Numbered from the stretch's first letter, positions 23,601-34,735 are shown. The stretch: DNA of 64,000 bases from Eleusine coracana subsp. coracana (GCA_032690845.1 CM064420.1:59570707-59634706); one strand, 5' to 3'. The notes: generated from the sequence alone by a model not told the origin. A program made the numbers and translations.

Positions 23601-23961
23601 AAAAAAACTAATTTAAGAACACTTTTCTGCAAAATTTGTGTAACCAGGGTGTAACGACTGGGAAAACTTTATTAGATGCTGAGTTTTTTTTCTAAGATAA
23701 TGTCTTAGAAGCTGAGTTGAAGAGGAGAGCAAAACGTAGGTGAACATCAATGGCAGTTTAAGATGTGTAGGTATCCATGCGCGTTCATTGCTCATGGCAT
23801 GCAAACTTCATCAGATAAAAACAAAGCTCATGAGGAGAAGATGGAGTAGAGCAGAAGCTTCTGAAGTATATCTTTGCTAATGGAGGAAGGGTAAGAACAA
23901 CTCACAAAGTTCTGTCCAAGCGACGCCTTTTCTCTGCATGAGCGCAAGCAAAACTTCTCAT
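20648..23961 (-). CDS. GUX: GT8 xylan alpha-glucuronosyltransferase (GUX class)
   Basis: Three coding exons: 23961-23906, 22661-22455 and 22328-20648, phases agreeing, 647 residues. This is a type II Golgi membrane protein. A short basic N-terminus with YYAKDAKYRPFSALLPDGW is followed by one membrane segment at about 53-72, a stem, then the glycosyltransferase family 8 domain. The metal-binding DxD is D415-A-D417 in FLDADLL. NSGVMVVEP, GDQGYLNEVF and HFVGLKPW are further GT8/GUX blocks. The family adds glucuronic acid from UDP-GlcA to the xylan backbone in cell walls. Exon 1 is short and 1.2 kb upstream; I chose it because its MRSFACAHAEKRRRLDRT frame joins exon 2 in phase. The third exon is strongly GC-rich, typical of grass genes. 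Long open frames antisense to it are shadows. Confidence 0.93.
23672..23716 (-). mobile_element. Micro-insertion in GUX intron 1
   Basis: TTAGAWGCTGAG occurs at 23672-23683 and 23705-23716, flanking 21 bases with a T-run, which is an A-tail on the minus strand. One mismatch separates the repeats. Confidence 0.4.
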
Positions 23962-25716
23962 CTTGGGACTTGGTGCACCACCACCACCACACACCGCAGA
24001 TGAAATACTTGTGCAGCACCACAAGCCTTGTCGCTAAAACTTTGCTTTATATTGACCCTGATTGATCCTCCTTCTATAACAGCATGAACAGCTCTAGCAG
24101 AAACTTGGTCTGTTTACCAGATGGAACGACTCAATGGTATGAAGGATAACAAGTCATATATGTACAAATATACATGGACAGATATGATCTAAGAGTCCCT
24201 CAAGTGGCAGCAACAAAGAAGAAGTGAGAGTTGCAGGCCAAGGCATGGAAGCAACTTATAGCATTGGCAGGTGTGGTGAGACCAAAGAGACACTTGGTTG
24301 ACAAGTTCAAGCAGGAAGACCTGGCTGGTCCCTTTCACAATTGTTTGGAACACATCACATTAATGCAGAAGAATATATGGCAAAAAGGTACATGCTACGA
24401 GAAAGGGTGAAGTGCAGCAGGCCCTTCCAAAAACTTGATAACAATCCCCTTCACTGGTTGTTCAGTTGTTCCCTTGTCTTCTTTGGTTACAAGTGTGTTT
24501 TCATCTCACTTATCGCTCCACCATGGTTGCATCTTTGCTTCTGGTGTGACCTTACTTATGTTATGTGCAAAGACATCTACCTGACCTGAGTTGGTGCAAC
24601 TCATCACGAAATGGTCTGACCGAGATGCACACAGGTGAAGCAAACTATATATGTGTTTTTGCATAACGATGTCTATGGGAATACATTAAGTACTTGTAAG
24701 AACATTTCTTGGTACAGGTGAAAGATCTGAGGCCAAAGGAGATGCCTTTTGCTGTGGTTGGAACGTAGATTGGCTACCATATACAACATGACTAGGTTTG
24801 ACGTTCACCAAACCCAACCAGCGTGCGTGTTTGGTTGGACCTGAAGCAAATGCTCCTGCTCTGGAGCTGCCTTTGTGGCCAAGGGATTCAGGTAAAGAAA
24901 GAAGAACCGAATCTTGCAAACTAGGTTACACTAGAAAAGGGTGAAAAGAGATTTATTAGTAGACAGAATGAAAGGGCAACCTGACACCTAATCAAAAGTA
25001 GAAATATAATTTGAAAAAAAAAGGAAAAACAGTGATTATTTGTGATCAAATAAAGAAGGGGAAGATTGATTATTCTTGATTTGACAGTGATTCAACCTAT
25101 TAGGTGCGAGATTGAAGGTTACCTGCCACCAAAGTAATCTTTTCTTGTTTTCCCGGTGAATTCTGCGGAAGATTGATGTAGCTACCAGTGGAATGTTGAA
25201 GTTGAATAAGAAGTAACTTCTTGGACAGTTAAACAAATGGTATGAATTACGCCATCTCTATCAAACGTAGCCGTGGGGCAGATAGTCCAGTACTTAAACT
25301 AATACTTACGTGATTGAAGGGGAAAATTAAAGAAAGTAATTGTTGGGTCATGTTCGTAAGCGGACTAATGTGTCTGTGATTGGAGAAAAGAAACCATCGA
25401 GTCTTGTAATCAATCATCTGTGTTGTTAGTAACGAACGGATGGGAGCATCAGGTCCTACTTTCCTGCTTCCAGATGGAGGGAGAAAGTTAAGCTGCCGCG
25501 CGCAGGCGATGGAGTCCTTTGCTTACCTCAGGGTGCAGGCAACGAAGACGTCTGTTCCACCCATGCATGCCTATCTAACTCGAACTGCTTCTTTGACCTG
25601 GCTCTTTTTCTTGATCGCGCCCTGCAACTACAACAACGAACTAACACGTAGAAGGGTATATACGGATCCTTTTCATTGGAGAAGAGAAGAGCATGGTCCT
25701 GACTCCTAAGTCATAA
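23962..25716. other. GUX upstream region and intergenic DNA
   Basis: No coding pattern or delimitable repeat. The first few hundred bases presumably hold the GUX promoter and leader. Short ORFs at 24341 and 25440 show no family signal. Confidence 0.4.
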
Positions 25717-26257
25717 CTAACGCTGGAAAACGTGTGTGTGCATTCAACACATTGCTATTGCTATATTGACGATAAGTGGAACAGAATCGAAAGAGTCCAA
25801 GTTTCATCCATCGGCCGGGCTACATATGTACGTCATGATGTCACCCTGACGATTTTCTCTTACACTGCATCCGTGGTGAGGAATTGAACGGCACAGGATG
25901 GATGACACGTCGAACAATAACTGACCGAAACACTGACCTAGAATCGAACAGTTTATTAATAAGAGAGAAGTTAGTTTTCTGCGTCAGTAGCTGAGTCGCA
26001 AATAGTAGCTAGAGAGAAATTTCTTCTGTTGCGTAGCTTACGCATACCTTGAAGGGAGCTTCTTCTCTGTAGAAGCTGTTTTTGTATCTTGAGTTGACTC
26101 GGTAGAATAAGCTGTCACTAACGCTGAAAAACGTGTGTGTGCATTCAACACATTTGCTATTGCTATATTGACGACAAGTGGAACGAAAGAGTCGAAGTTT
26201 CATCCATCGGCCGGGCTACATATGTACGTCATGATGTCACCCTGACGATTTTCTCTT
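25717..26257. repeat. Pair of ~143-base direct repeats
   Basis: 25717-25861 and 26117-26257 share about 95% of bases, including CGTGTGTGTGCATTCAACAC and CATCGGCCGGGCTACATATG, and end at CCCTGACGATTTTCTCTT. About 255 bases of unrelated sequence lie between them. They carry no coding signal. They could be solo repeats of a small element or a segmental duplication. Confidence 0.8.
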
Positions 26258-26411
26258 GACAGTTCAGCTGTGCTGAGGAACAGCGCAGGTGGCACTCCGA
26301 TACCTATTCCATTCCTTCATAAAAAAAAGGGGGAGGGTTGACACGCCGGATCACTTTGCTTTGCAATTGAGGGAAACCGAAGCAAATGAGAACACGCTTT
26401 TTCTCCATTTT

Positions 26412-26972
26412 TTATTTGAGCAAATTCCTTATGCGTCATCAAAAATTATATCATTCCCTTATGAACCATTCAAAATTACAACTTCCCTTCTATGCCATCA
26501 AATACAATTTTATATTTCCTATGTGCCATTTTTGTTATTTATCTATTAGATTATTATTAAATAATGATAGAAAAGACCAGTATATCCTTAAGATGAAATC
26601 TAGCAAATTATCTGAATTTTTTGTTGGTTGTATAGTAATAAAAAAATATATGACTATTTTAACTTTTGGTACATTTTTAATAGTAGCAGTATAATAAAAA
26701 ATCAAAAAATTATTATATTCATGTGTTAATTTATCCATAATTTTATAAATAATATTTCTGATTTTTTCTAGATTTTATCTTGAGCGCAGATTATTTTTTT
26801 TATCATAATTTAACAATCATCTAATAGATAAAATAGCAAAAATGGCACATAGGGATTGAAAATTCAAAATAATGATATATAAGGGTAGCTATAATTTTGG
26901 ATGGTTCATAAAGGATTGATATAAGTTTTAATGATGTAGAAGGGATTTGCTCTTTTTATTTCCCCTTTTTTG
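26412..26972. mobile_element. Long-arm foldback MITE
   Basis: The left arm (about 26412-26570) and right arm (about 26810-26972) are inverted copies. Examples are GAGCAAATTCC with GGGATTTGCTC, CTTATGAACCATTCAAAATTA with its inverse near 26900, and CTATGTGCCATTTTTG with its inverse near 26845. The arms are about 160 bases around a short AT-rich core without an ORF. No clear target duplication could be fixed. Confidence 0.7.
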
Positions 26973-27049
26973 AAGGTGACGGGCCAAACTGTGGACTTGT
27001 AGACTTGTAGTTCAGTGGAAGCTTGGATCGAACCCACTATTAGATCACT

Positions 27050-27160
27050 TCATATGGGCCATGAATGTCCGAGGGAGCATTGGGCTATAAACACATGAGC
27101 CCACGGACCTATACCATTCCGGCCCTAACCCACCGGAGAACCGAAACAGAAACCCTAATA
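27050..27160 (+). promoter_or_regulatory. Telo-box / site II promoter of the snoRNA locus
   Basis: Site II-type words TGGGCC (27055) and TGGGCT (27081), an inverted copy GAGCCCA (27097), and a telo-box AAACCCTAA at 27150-27158 lie within 110 bases. This combination is typical of plant promoters for ribosomal-protein and snoRNA genes. It precedes the two snoRNAs by about 250 bases. A short GC-rich leader with a 22-codon open frame from the ATG at 27242 follows; I regard it as part of a noncoding host transcript. Confidence 0.6.
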
Positions 27161-27410
27161 TGACGAAGGCTGGGGCGCTTGGCTCTTAAATACGACGCCC
27201 GTCCGCCTTCAGACTCCCCAACTCACCGCCTCGCCGCCGCAATGGACTGGGTCGTGCTCACGCCCTCTCCCGATTTCTCTGCTGTATTGCTTCCTATTTC
27301 TGAGGTGTTTGGTATTTGTTGCTTGTTTCAGTTAGTTGTCGATCTGGATTTTTTTTTTTCTTATTATGTCGCCGTTTCTATCGTTTTGATCTGATATGGG
27401 GTGGAGAACT

Positions 27411-27504
27411 GGCAATGATGAGAACTTTTAGTCATGCACCACGCTGAAGGGGTTTTACCTCTCTGTGATGACAAACAAACTACAACCCATATTTCGTCTG
27501 AGCC
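27411..27504 (+). ncRNA. Box C/D snoRNA (18S rRNA guide candidate)
   Basis: Box C ATGATGA (27415-27421), D' CTGA (27444-27447), C' GTGATGA (27465-27471) and D CTGA (27498-27501) are correctly spaced, closed by GGC/GCC ends. The guide before D' contains CATGCACCAC, the complement of GTGGTGCATG in the conserved 3' region of 18S rRNA. The predicted 2'-O-methylated base would be a G in that GUGGUG. The guide before D (ACAACCCATATTTCGT) has no target that I recognise. Confidence 0.7.
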
Positions 27505-27633
27505 TCGTCCTATTTACTCTGTTTCTTAGTTATTTGCTTTTTTGGTGTTTCTTGATTTTTTTGGGTGATTTGCTTCTCTAGCTTTTGATTTGGGCTATTT
27601 GATTTCTTAGTTTGTCATTTAGATCGAGGGACG

Positions 27634-27730
27634 GGAGAGCCAGATGATGTGGGTTTGCCTTCGGGCGATCCAACCATGATGCGGACTGAATTTATTTGAG
27701 GTCAAACCTATTTGCCGCTGATGGTTCTCC
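27634..27730 (+). ncRNA. Box C/D snoRNA with 9-bp terminal stem
   Basis: GGAGAGCCA (27634-27642) pairs with TGGTTCTCC (27722-27730) in a nine-base stem with one G-U. Directly inside are box C-like ATGATGT and box D CTGA (27718-27721). An internal CTGA at 27686 acts as D'. The C box differs from consensus in its last base. Guides before D' and D (ending TGATGCGGA and CTATTTGCCG) have no target known to me. It is co-oriented with, and 130 bases downstream of, the first snoRNA, which suggests one polycistronic transcript. Confidence 0.65.
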
Positions 27731-27920
27731 TTGTTTCAAATACTTGATTTTCTGAAGCTGTGTTCGTGTTTTAGTATTGTTTTACTGTGATTCCGCAAGC
27801 TCTTTTCAAAATGTATTTCTTTAGTTTTGTTGTTTGAAAACGAAATTGCATGATATAGGCTATAACTAAATTGGTGCTACTGTTGAATTAGAAAATTAGA
27901 TGACACTGAATGAAAGATTT

Positions 27921-28105
27921 AACTGCTCGTTCCAGCATTGACATGAACGGGACTGGTGCCGGTGACACTCAAATGTAGTTTATGTAATAGCCAGCGCCAA
28001 AATACTAACCAATGTCGATTTGCAGTATAAGCCAGAGTAAATGGAAGGAAGCATGAAGGGATAAACAGAGTAAACTGCTCATTCCAGCATACATGAACGG
28101 GACTG
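27921..28105. repeat. Pair of ~34-base direct repeats
   Basis: AACTGCTCGTTCCAGCATTG...ACATGAACGGGACTG at 27921-27955 recurs at 28073-28105 with small changes, spaced by about 152 bases. No function is apparent. A following 74-codon frame from 28093 has no recognisable domain. Confidence 0.6.
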
Positions 28106-28273
28106 AAAACGCTCAACAGCTCGTTGAACCAATTGATGGTGGCTGGGATAAACAGCTCGTGCATGATTGGAGGAAGACGCCAAAGGCAATTGCAACATTA
28201 CCGATTTGTGGCGACGGGCTGGACTGGCTAGTTTACTACGATTCCAGGGGTTGTTTTCTATCAAATCTGCTTA

Positions 28274-28564
28274 GGGCCCCTTTATTTGAGCTTTGGATTA
28301 TGGATTGTAGATTATAGAATCTAAGCTCAAACAAAGGGACAGATTATAAAAGCAGATTGTAAAATCTAATAGCTTATATAGTTAGATTGTGAGAATCCAG
28401 GAATCCTATAAGTGACTAAAAACTGGATTGTAGAATCCAGACAAACACCCCTCAGATAATGACTCAGATTTTTACAATCTCAAATTTCACAATCCACAAT
28501 CCAAATTTCACAATCCACAATCCAAAATCTACAATCCATAATCTTTAGCTCAAACAAACGGACC
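28274..28564. mobile_element. Tourist-like (PIF/Harbinger) MITE
   Basis: 291 bases flanked by TTA at 28271-28273 and 28565-28567. The terminal inverted repeats are about 45 bases: GGGCCCCTTTATTTGAGC at the left, and GGTCCGTTTGTTTGAGC when the right end is reversed. Both continue into ATTATGGATTGTAGATT. The TTA target duplication and the small AT-rich body without ORF fit the Tourist class. Confidence 0.88.
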
Positions 28565-28729
28565 TTACAGGATGCACTTTTGTCTGGGGTAGGCACGGCT
28601 TATGCAGACTAGAGCGACAGCTAAATGCCTTGAGATTTCTGATCTGGGTTCAGTTCCATTTGCTTGAGTAGTTGAGTTTGCTAGTCTGAAGAACCCTGAA
28701 CGGCCAATAATTTCTGATCCACAACAAAG

Positions 28730-28972
28730 TTAGTTAGGAGTCCGTGCCAATGAAATTTACAAGCTGAATGTTGATCCTGCTTACCAGGAGTATAAGGAAA
28801 GGAGGCTGGGGCTTTGTTGCGCGAGATAGCATTGGGTCGTGCTGGATGCCTGGTATAGTGTTCTTCATGCTGAAGCCCTGGCAGCTCTGAATGGCTTAGA
28901 GAGAGTGGCACGGTTGGGCATGATGCGATTGATCCTGGAGACAGACGCCTCCAACCTGAACCGAAAGGAGCG
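28730..28972 (+). pseudogene. Degenerate RNase H-like (RVT_3) fragment
   Basis: With frame shifts the plus strand reads YKLNVD, then GGWGFVARDSIGS, then SVLHAEALAALNGLERVARL and MMRLILETDASNL. This is the RVT_3 / plant RNase H-like domain seen in LINE-derived proteins and their domesticated relatives. Conserved D/E positions are partly present, but the frame is broken and no start or downstream part exists. It is a relic. Confidence 0.7.
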
Positions 28973-29479
28973 ATATTTAGACAGTACCAACTTTGTAAGA
29001 GAGAGTAAATGGACCCTGACGAACATATTTGCAGCCTGCAAGCCTGTTTGATACATTCTTTGGCAAGCTTACTCACCAAACCTGTGGCTACAAACCAAAC
29101 ACACATAAATTTTACTCCATTTGCGAAGGAAATTTGCAACACAGATCAGAATTATATCGGACACCATTTGAATACAGCTCAAACTATTTAACTTCCAAAC
29201 ATTCTGGGAACCAAGAATGCAACCGTAAGGCAACTAGATTAAGTTGTTAACCAAGAAATACAACAGGTTGCAGCTGCAGTTGTTAACCACGAAATACAAC
29301 TTATGATCTCTGCGTCGAATGGTTTTATCTTGTCCTATGAAACTCTGGAACAGATGTATATCCGGCAGTTTGTATAAGCTAATAAAAGTGGCACACGGGC
29401 TAAACAGAAACGGATACAGGATACCAGCAAAATTTGCCGCCTTCTACATGAAACTACAGATGGGTTAGCAACTTCACCA

Positions 29480-32089
29480 CTACACGTACTTTCCTCTGTA
29501 CTTGGGCTTCGAGTCCCTATCAAATTTGGAGTTCCCGTCAGGTGCCAGCTCCGCAGGGCTGAACACTGCAGAGTGTAGGTTGCCCTCATCTAGCCATTTC
29601 TGGTGGTTTTCCCTGAAATCCCTGTGCTGCTCCTCGGCCATCTTCTTGATCTCCTCGGTGTAGGGAGCAATCTTCACCATGGTGAGGAGGACCCGACTGT
29701 ACCGGAAGCTGAGGATCTGCTCGCAGGAGCAGATAAGCTTGAAGCAGGGATGTTCAGGGAACTGAGTGTTGGAAGAGCCATCTTCACCGCGCAAGACTGG
29801 GTAGAAGAAGACAAGCCTGCCACCCATAACAAGCATCCTCGCAGCAAGGTGAAGAAGGTCGTGCACACACTCAGCAAGGCTGTATGCCGCAGTTGATGGG
29901 ATGTGATTATCCCGTTTTGCTTCTGGGACTGTGTAAGGACCTTTAACGCCTTTTAGAATCTTCCGACCACCAGATTTTCGACCACCAGCACGGACTCCAT
30001 ATGGTGGGTCACAAATAATTGCATCAAGTATCTGATTGAAAACAAGCAACCAATAGTTTATCTGATATTATGAATAGATAGTGGAGTGAAGCGAGTTCAA
30101 CAGTTCAGCAGTAACTCTATGAAGTAGCTTACAACGTATAAGCATAAAGTAACAATTCCCTAGTAACAACTGCAGGTTAAAAAAGATATAAAATATGGGC
30201 TTAATCAAATTTTATCCAGTGATTCAGTTGTTTTGTTCCACAACTGGTCTACATCATGAAGAATAGCAGAAAGCATGTCAGATGTTAGCATTAATCATGA
30301 AAAAGTCATTTCCTAGACAAGACAAGAAAAAAGGCAGTATAGAATTCAGATTGCATGCTTCTAACTTTGTACGCTACAACAGATAGATAGATGCACCTAT
30401 GTTGCTTTATTAGGCAAATGTATTCTTGTGTTTCTTTATTATGTAAAAGTATTAACTGTGTCAGTGGACAGCAAAACAAAAAAAGAACATCTACATGATC
30501 AAACATTTAGTTATTACCATAATGTTGTATACAAACACATTTCACACTGCTTTAGTTCCACGACATGTATGAATTATGTGAGAATGTAAATATCATGTGC
30601 AAGACTTCTACTTGTGCAAACTCATCTTATAGAAAGGGGCATAGTTGCTCAAAACTTTGGCTCATTAAAAATATATATAAAAAAAAAACTGATACCTATA
30701 ATCCAGAAAGCAAGATGATTACCTCCTTCAATCCTGGATGCCAAGGTGGGAGATTATTATCCGCTCTTAGCAGACACAACGGCTCTGGCAACTTGTACTG
30801 AAGAACAAAACAATGTAATCAGTACCAACAGTAAATCCAGGAACACAACCCTAACTAACCAGTGAATGGCTAACACCTGCACAATGCATGAGTTATAAAA
30901 AAAGACAAAACTTATAACATAAGAAAAAAGCTAATATAGTACAAGGTTGATGTTAGATCTAAGATGTAAAATAGTATGCTGATCCAAACAAAAACTGCAG
31001 CTACAATCTAGTTACCTGCTCAAAGTTGCTCCAAACATTGCAATCTGGACCACGACCATCCCGGACAACCCTTATGTCAATATCTGCACCCTGAAAAACC
31101 TTTGTCAGCAAGGCATATCTACCAACAGAAGTCTAAGTTTATTTGTAAACATAACAAGACAAACCATTGTCATGGCTCCAAAATGCGCAGCTGCAACCAA
31201 AATGCTACCAGTCCCGACAAAAGGGTCATACACAAGCTTCCCAGGCCGTGCCAGACCTTGATTGGCCATGAGAAATGCCATTTCAGCGTCCATTGCAGTC
31301 GGACCAATGTACTTCCTACTCTTGAGCTGATACATCGGCAGGAGATGCCTATCTGCTGCCCCAACCTCCCGGCCAAAGAATATGGTCCTCTTCATCACCG
31401 GTGGGAGACCATTGTTTGAGCCATAGTCATCAGTCTCAATGACAAAGAACTTGTGTTCAGGCTTCTTCAAATTAACACGGCCCTGAAAAGAAAAGAAAAG
31501 AAAACCAAAACCTTTTTACACAACTTGTCATACTCAGAACCCATAAGATCAGCACAATTAGAAATGCAACAACGATGACAAAAACCTTGAATGGTATGTA
31601 GGTGAGGCTCTTCATGATCTCGTTCTGCTCCTGGGAGCTCATCACCTTGCCGAATGTGTCGACAACTATCTTGAAGGTACTCTCCGGCGTCAAGTGCGGC
31701 AGCTTCCTCTCGTCAGGGTACTCCATGATCGACTTCTCCAGCTCTTCGTACGTGGTGCCATGTCCCCAGAGCTCATAGATCCCCTTCACGAGCAAGCCTA
31801 GCCACACGACGACCAATAATCAAGGGATGGCGATGCGAAGAGTTGAGGGGTGCGAACCGGCAAGGGACCGAGAGAGGTGGCGCTTACTGCGGTTGGCGAC
31901 CTGGGCGGCGAAGCGCTCGTCTCCGGGGAGGCGGACGAGGTGGAACGGAGAGTCTTCGTGGTGGTTCTCCGGCATACGCCACTCGACGGCGTCTCCGGCG
32001 CCCGGGCCCCCGAAGAGCTCGGCGAGGGACTCCACCTCCGGGCGCCGGTAGTCCAGGAGCCTGTGGTAGAACACGCATAGGTACCACAT
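29480..32089 (-). CDS. TRM11: tRNA (guanine-10-N2) methyltransferase TRM11
   Basis: Six exons: 32089-31888, 31797-31586, 31482-31165, 31090-31016, 30797-30723, 30031-29480. Phases agree and give 477 residues, near the length of human TRMT11. The N-terminal half corresponds to the THUMP-like RNA-binding region. The Rossmann methyltransferase half has SAM motif DPFVGTGS at about 224-231 and the catalytic N2-guanine motif CDPPYG at 301-306. The family works with TRM112 to methylate G10 of cytosolic tRNAs. The C-terminal tail ends KFDRDSKPKYRGKYV. The gene is preceded by a GC-rich leader, and its promoter at about 32100-32250 contains TGGGCC-type words, common for translation-related genes in plants. 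Confidence 0.95.
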
Positions 32090-32861
32090 CTCTCCTGTGC
32101 GATTCTCCGGTGAGGTGATGGACGCAGCAGCCGTGGCTGGCTTCTCCGACGGCGGCGGCGGCGGAGGGAATCGAAACGAAAGAAACGGGATTGCGACAAG
32201 GGAAAGAAACCTACCTAAACCCCGGATTACTGTGGCTGATTGTGGGCCCGAACGTAAATGGGCCGGGCCTTCACAGGGCCAACTTGTGATATATCATCGT
32301 CAGTACAAAAAGTTCTGATTCTGATACTGTGTTTTCTTTTTAAAAGATTGCCTTAAATTGTGTTTTCGGCAGCACGAAAATTACCATGTTTCGTAATGAT
32401 AGTAGGAAACAGTGTACTACTTAATGGTAATAAAGCGATTTCAGACGGTTTCAGCTTGTTTTCCATGAGGATTCTATGCATTGTGCAAGCATTGTTAGAG
32501 ATCTTTTGCGGCGAAGATAGATAGAGCCATTACGCGTCATTGTTAACATCTTATAATTAGTCCATCAAAGATTACATTCCATTGCTTGGTTACGAGAAAG
32601 CCTTTGTCACTTGCCTCTGTACTTCCGTACGTCTATGCTTGTTTTGTTGTAACACATGTCATCCATGTACTCAATTTGAAGATTACTGATAGTCAATTGC
32701 TATTAGAATCTCACTGCAGAAATGTGTTGGATCAGATCACTTTAATTTGCTTGTGTCATAACAAAACTGAGTTTTCCATTAATATATCCAGATGTTACAT
32801 GCACGAAACATAACAAAAATGATTCATCTCTCTCATGCCTATCACACGAGCTAGCCTCCAC
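32090..32861. other. TRM11 upstream region and intergenic DNA
   Basis: The first 200 bases hold the TRM11 leader and promoter, including GTGGGCCCG near 32243 and GGGCCGGGCC near 32260. The remainder is AT-rich and empty. Confidence 0.4.
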
Positions 32862-33110
32862 CAGTTTTTTTTTTTTAATTACACGATACAACTCAGACAC
32901 TCACAACGTATACACACTCACCGATATGAATACATGTATATAAATTCTATCCCTATAACTATTTTTAAAGACTGAGACAATAAATCTTCTAAATTAACGA
33001 AGTTATCATTAACGTCTCACAGTCGATAGAAGCGTCGTCTACCATTAAAAATATAATATCATTAAATCTTAAAAAATTTGCTTTTACAAAAAGCCGAATC
33101 CAATAGCTGA
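32862..33110 (-). mobile_element. Truncated LINE/SINE 3' tail
   Basis: A T-run at 32863-32876 is followed by ACACTCACCGATATGAATAC, then GACTGAGACAATAAATCTT and AACGTCTCACAGTCGAT. I recognise this wording as a common 3' tail of retroposons in grass genomes, here in reverse orientation with its poly(A) on the left. No target duplication was found. The family name is uncertain. Confidence 0.5.
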
Positions 33111-33208
33111 GATGTTACTGAGATCCTTTCACTCATCGGAGTTTGTACGAGTCCCTGCTCTACGTGGATCAGCGACAACGAGGTGGCAAGCAGTAGCCGT
33201 ACCCGCAG

Positions 33209-34735
33209 TTAGCCATCATCAGAGCGCACAATGGGCACACCCTGGACCTCGTGCATCTCATAGATGGCGTCCATGACGCCGGCCAGGCCTTGGATCGTGT
33301 ACCCCGTCATCTCGAGCAGCTCCTCGCTCCACGGCTGCAACGATGGCGTCACGACGGAGAAGGACGACGCGACAGCCGAGTCAACTACCCGCCTCGCCAA
33401 GCGACGGCGGACGGCAGCGACAGAGCGCACCGGTAGTCCAGAAGCGAGGACGTCGACGAGGTGGTGCGCCAGTGCCCTCACGACCATGCCCTTGGCAGTA
33501 TCTTCAGGGGCGGACCTGACGGTCAGGCAACACAGGCCACGGCCCGACACGTAGCCCAGATAACAAAAGATTCAGCCCCTTCAACAAACCAACTCATCTA
33601 AGAAAAGCTGGCCCAAGCCTGCCAGTCTGCTCAAGCCCATTAGCACAATGAAAATAGCCCACACCCCCACACAGACAATGGACATTGCACGCTTGTACGT
33701 AGGAGCCGTTGTAGCTATGATTAGCGTTCGCTCGAGCCCTAGGATCGTTTCGCTTTTGCCAACGATTCCTCTTCTCTCTTTCGACTCTAACTCAAACACG
33801 CCGCTCTTTTTGAAGTGCTGATGCAATCACGGTGATTTCGCCCGCATGCCTGGCCTGCCCAAGTAGTCAAGAGGCGTTTTGTGAACGATGAACCTAAGGC
33901 TTCATTCGTTCCAGGTTTTTAGTTCGTATGAAAAAAATCAACAGATCTAGTAACACGGTATGTTTCTATTTTTTTAATTTTATTTCATCTTACTTGTTAT
34001 TCACCCAACTTTCCGACAATGATTCATCGTCAATTAACATATGCGGCAATTTTCTCTGTAGCACATAAGCACGATAACAAAGAGAAACGGTCACAATATC
34101 GGCGTTGATCCTAGACTTCGGATACTGATTGAAGAAATTAATCCAAACATTAGGGATGATGTTAGAAGACATATTTACAAGCATAAAAGTTGATGCCATC
34201 TTACGTCACTTTCAAAATGACTGAAATCTTGCAAGGCAATACTATCCCTAAGTTCAAATTCAAGTGATATTCTCAGATGAATAAAAATTCCATTAAAACA
34301 CGTACTTTTATTTGTATCATGCTACATATTTTGTGACATGTTTTTTTGTTATATTGTGTATGATATTTAATAATTTTACACTGCTCTATAGATTTTTTTT
34401 TTTGCATGTGTTTGCTTAGGCTTAGACTGTGGACCAAAGCTTGCCCGAGTCTTGACGAAATCCTAGGTCCGCCACTGAGTATCTTCATCATCGTGCCTGG
34501 TGAAGTGAGTGGGCCCGCTGAGGCGGTACTCGAGCGTGACAACCAGGTCGCGCTCCGTTGCGAGGACCGTCGTCGGCGTGAGGAGGAGACGGCCTCGGTG
34601 GAGCGTGCCCGTGGATCCTGCCTGGAGGCGGCGTGGAGGAACTCCGCAGACGGCCGGACGGTATTGGCAGTTCGTACGCCGTGGAGGCTGCTCCTCCTCC
34701 CGCGAGGCCGCGACATGCAGATGCAGGATGATTAA
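33209..34735 (-). pseudogene. Unknown ORF split by a hAT element
   Basis: A C-terminal part at 33496-33209 includes AKGMVVRALAHHLVDVL and ends VQGVPIVRSDDG. An upstream part at about 34735-34478 contains LATERDLVVTLEYRLSGPTH and ends HDDEDT. They lie in one frame once the inserted element and one target copy are ignored. I do not recognise the product. Upstream the frame runs straight into the tRNA-Ala gene without a convincing start, so the N-terminus or promoter may be lost. GC content is high, as in true grass exons. It is most likely an inactivated gene or gene fragment. Confidence 0.55.
33505..34477. mobile_element. Non-autonomous hAT element
   Basis: 973 bases begin CAGGGGCGGACCT and end AGGTCCGCCACTG, which are 13-base terminal inverted repeats with one mismatch. 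An 8-base duplication AGTATCTT flanks it (33497-33504 and 34478-34485). The CAGGGGCGG ends and the 8-base duplication identify the hAT superfamily. There is no transposase frame, so it needs an autonomous partner. Confidence 0.9.

Noticed and set aside
27006..27036. A-box-like TAGTTCAGTGG and B-box-like GATCGAACC resembling a tRNA upstream of the snoRNAs
   Set aside because: The boxes are only about 15 bases apart and no cloverleaf forms, so a tRNA-snoRNA dicistron is not supported.
28093..28317. 74-codon ORF (MNGTENAQQL start)
   Set aside because: It runs into the Tourist MITE and shows no recognisable family. There is no evidence of expression or splicing.
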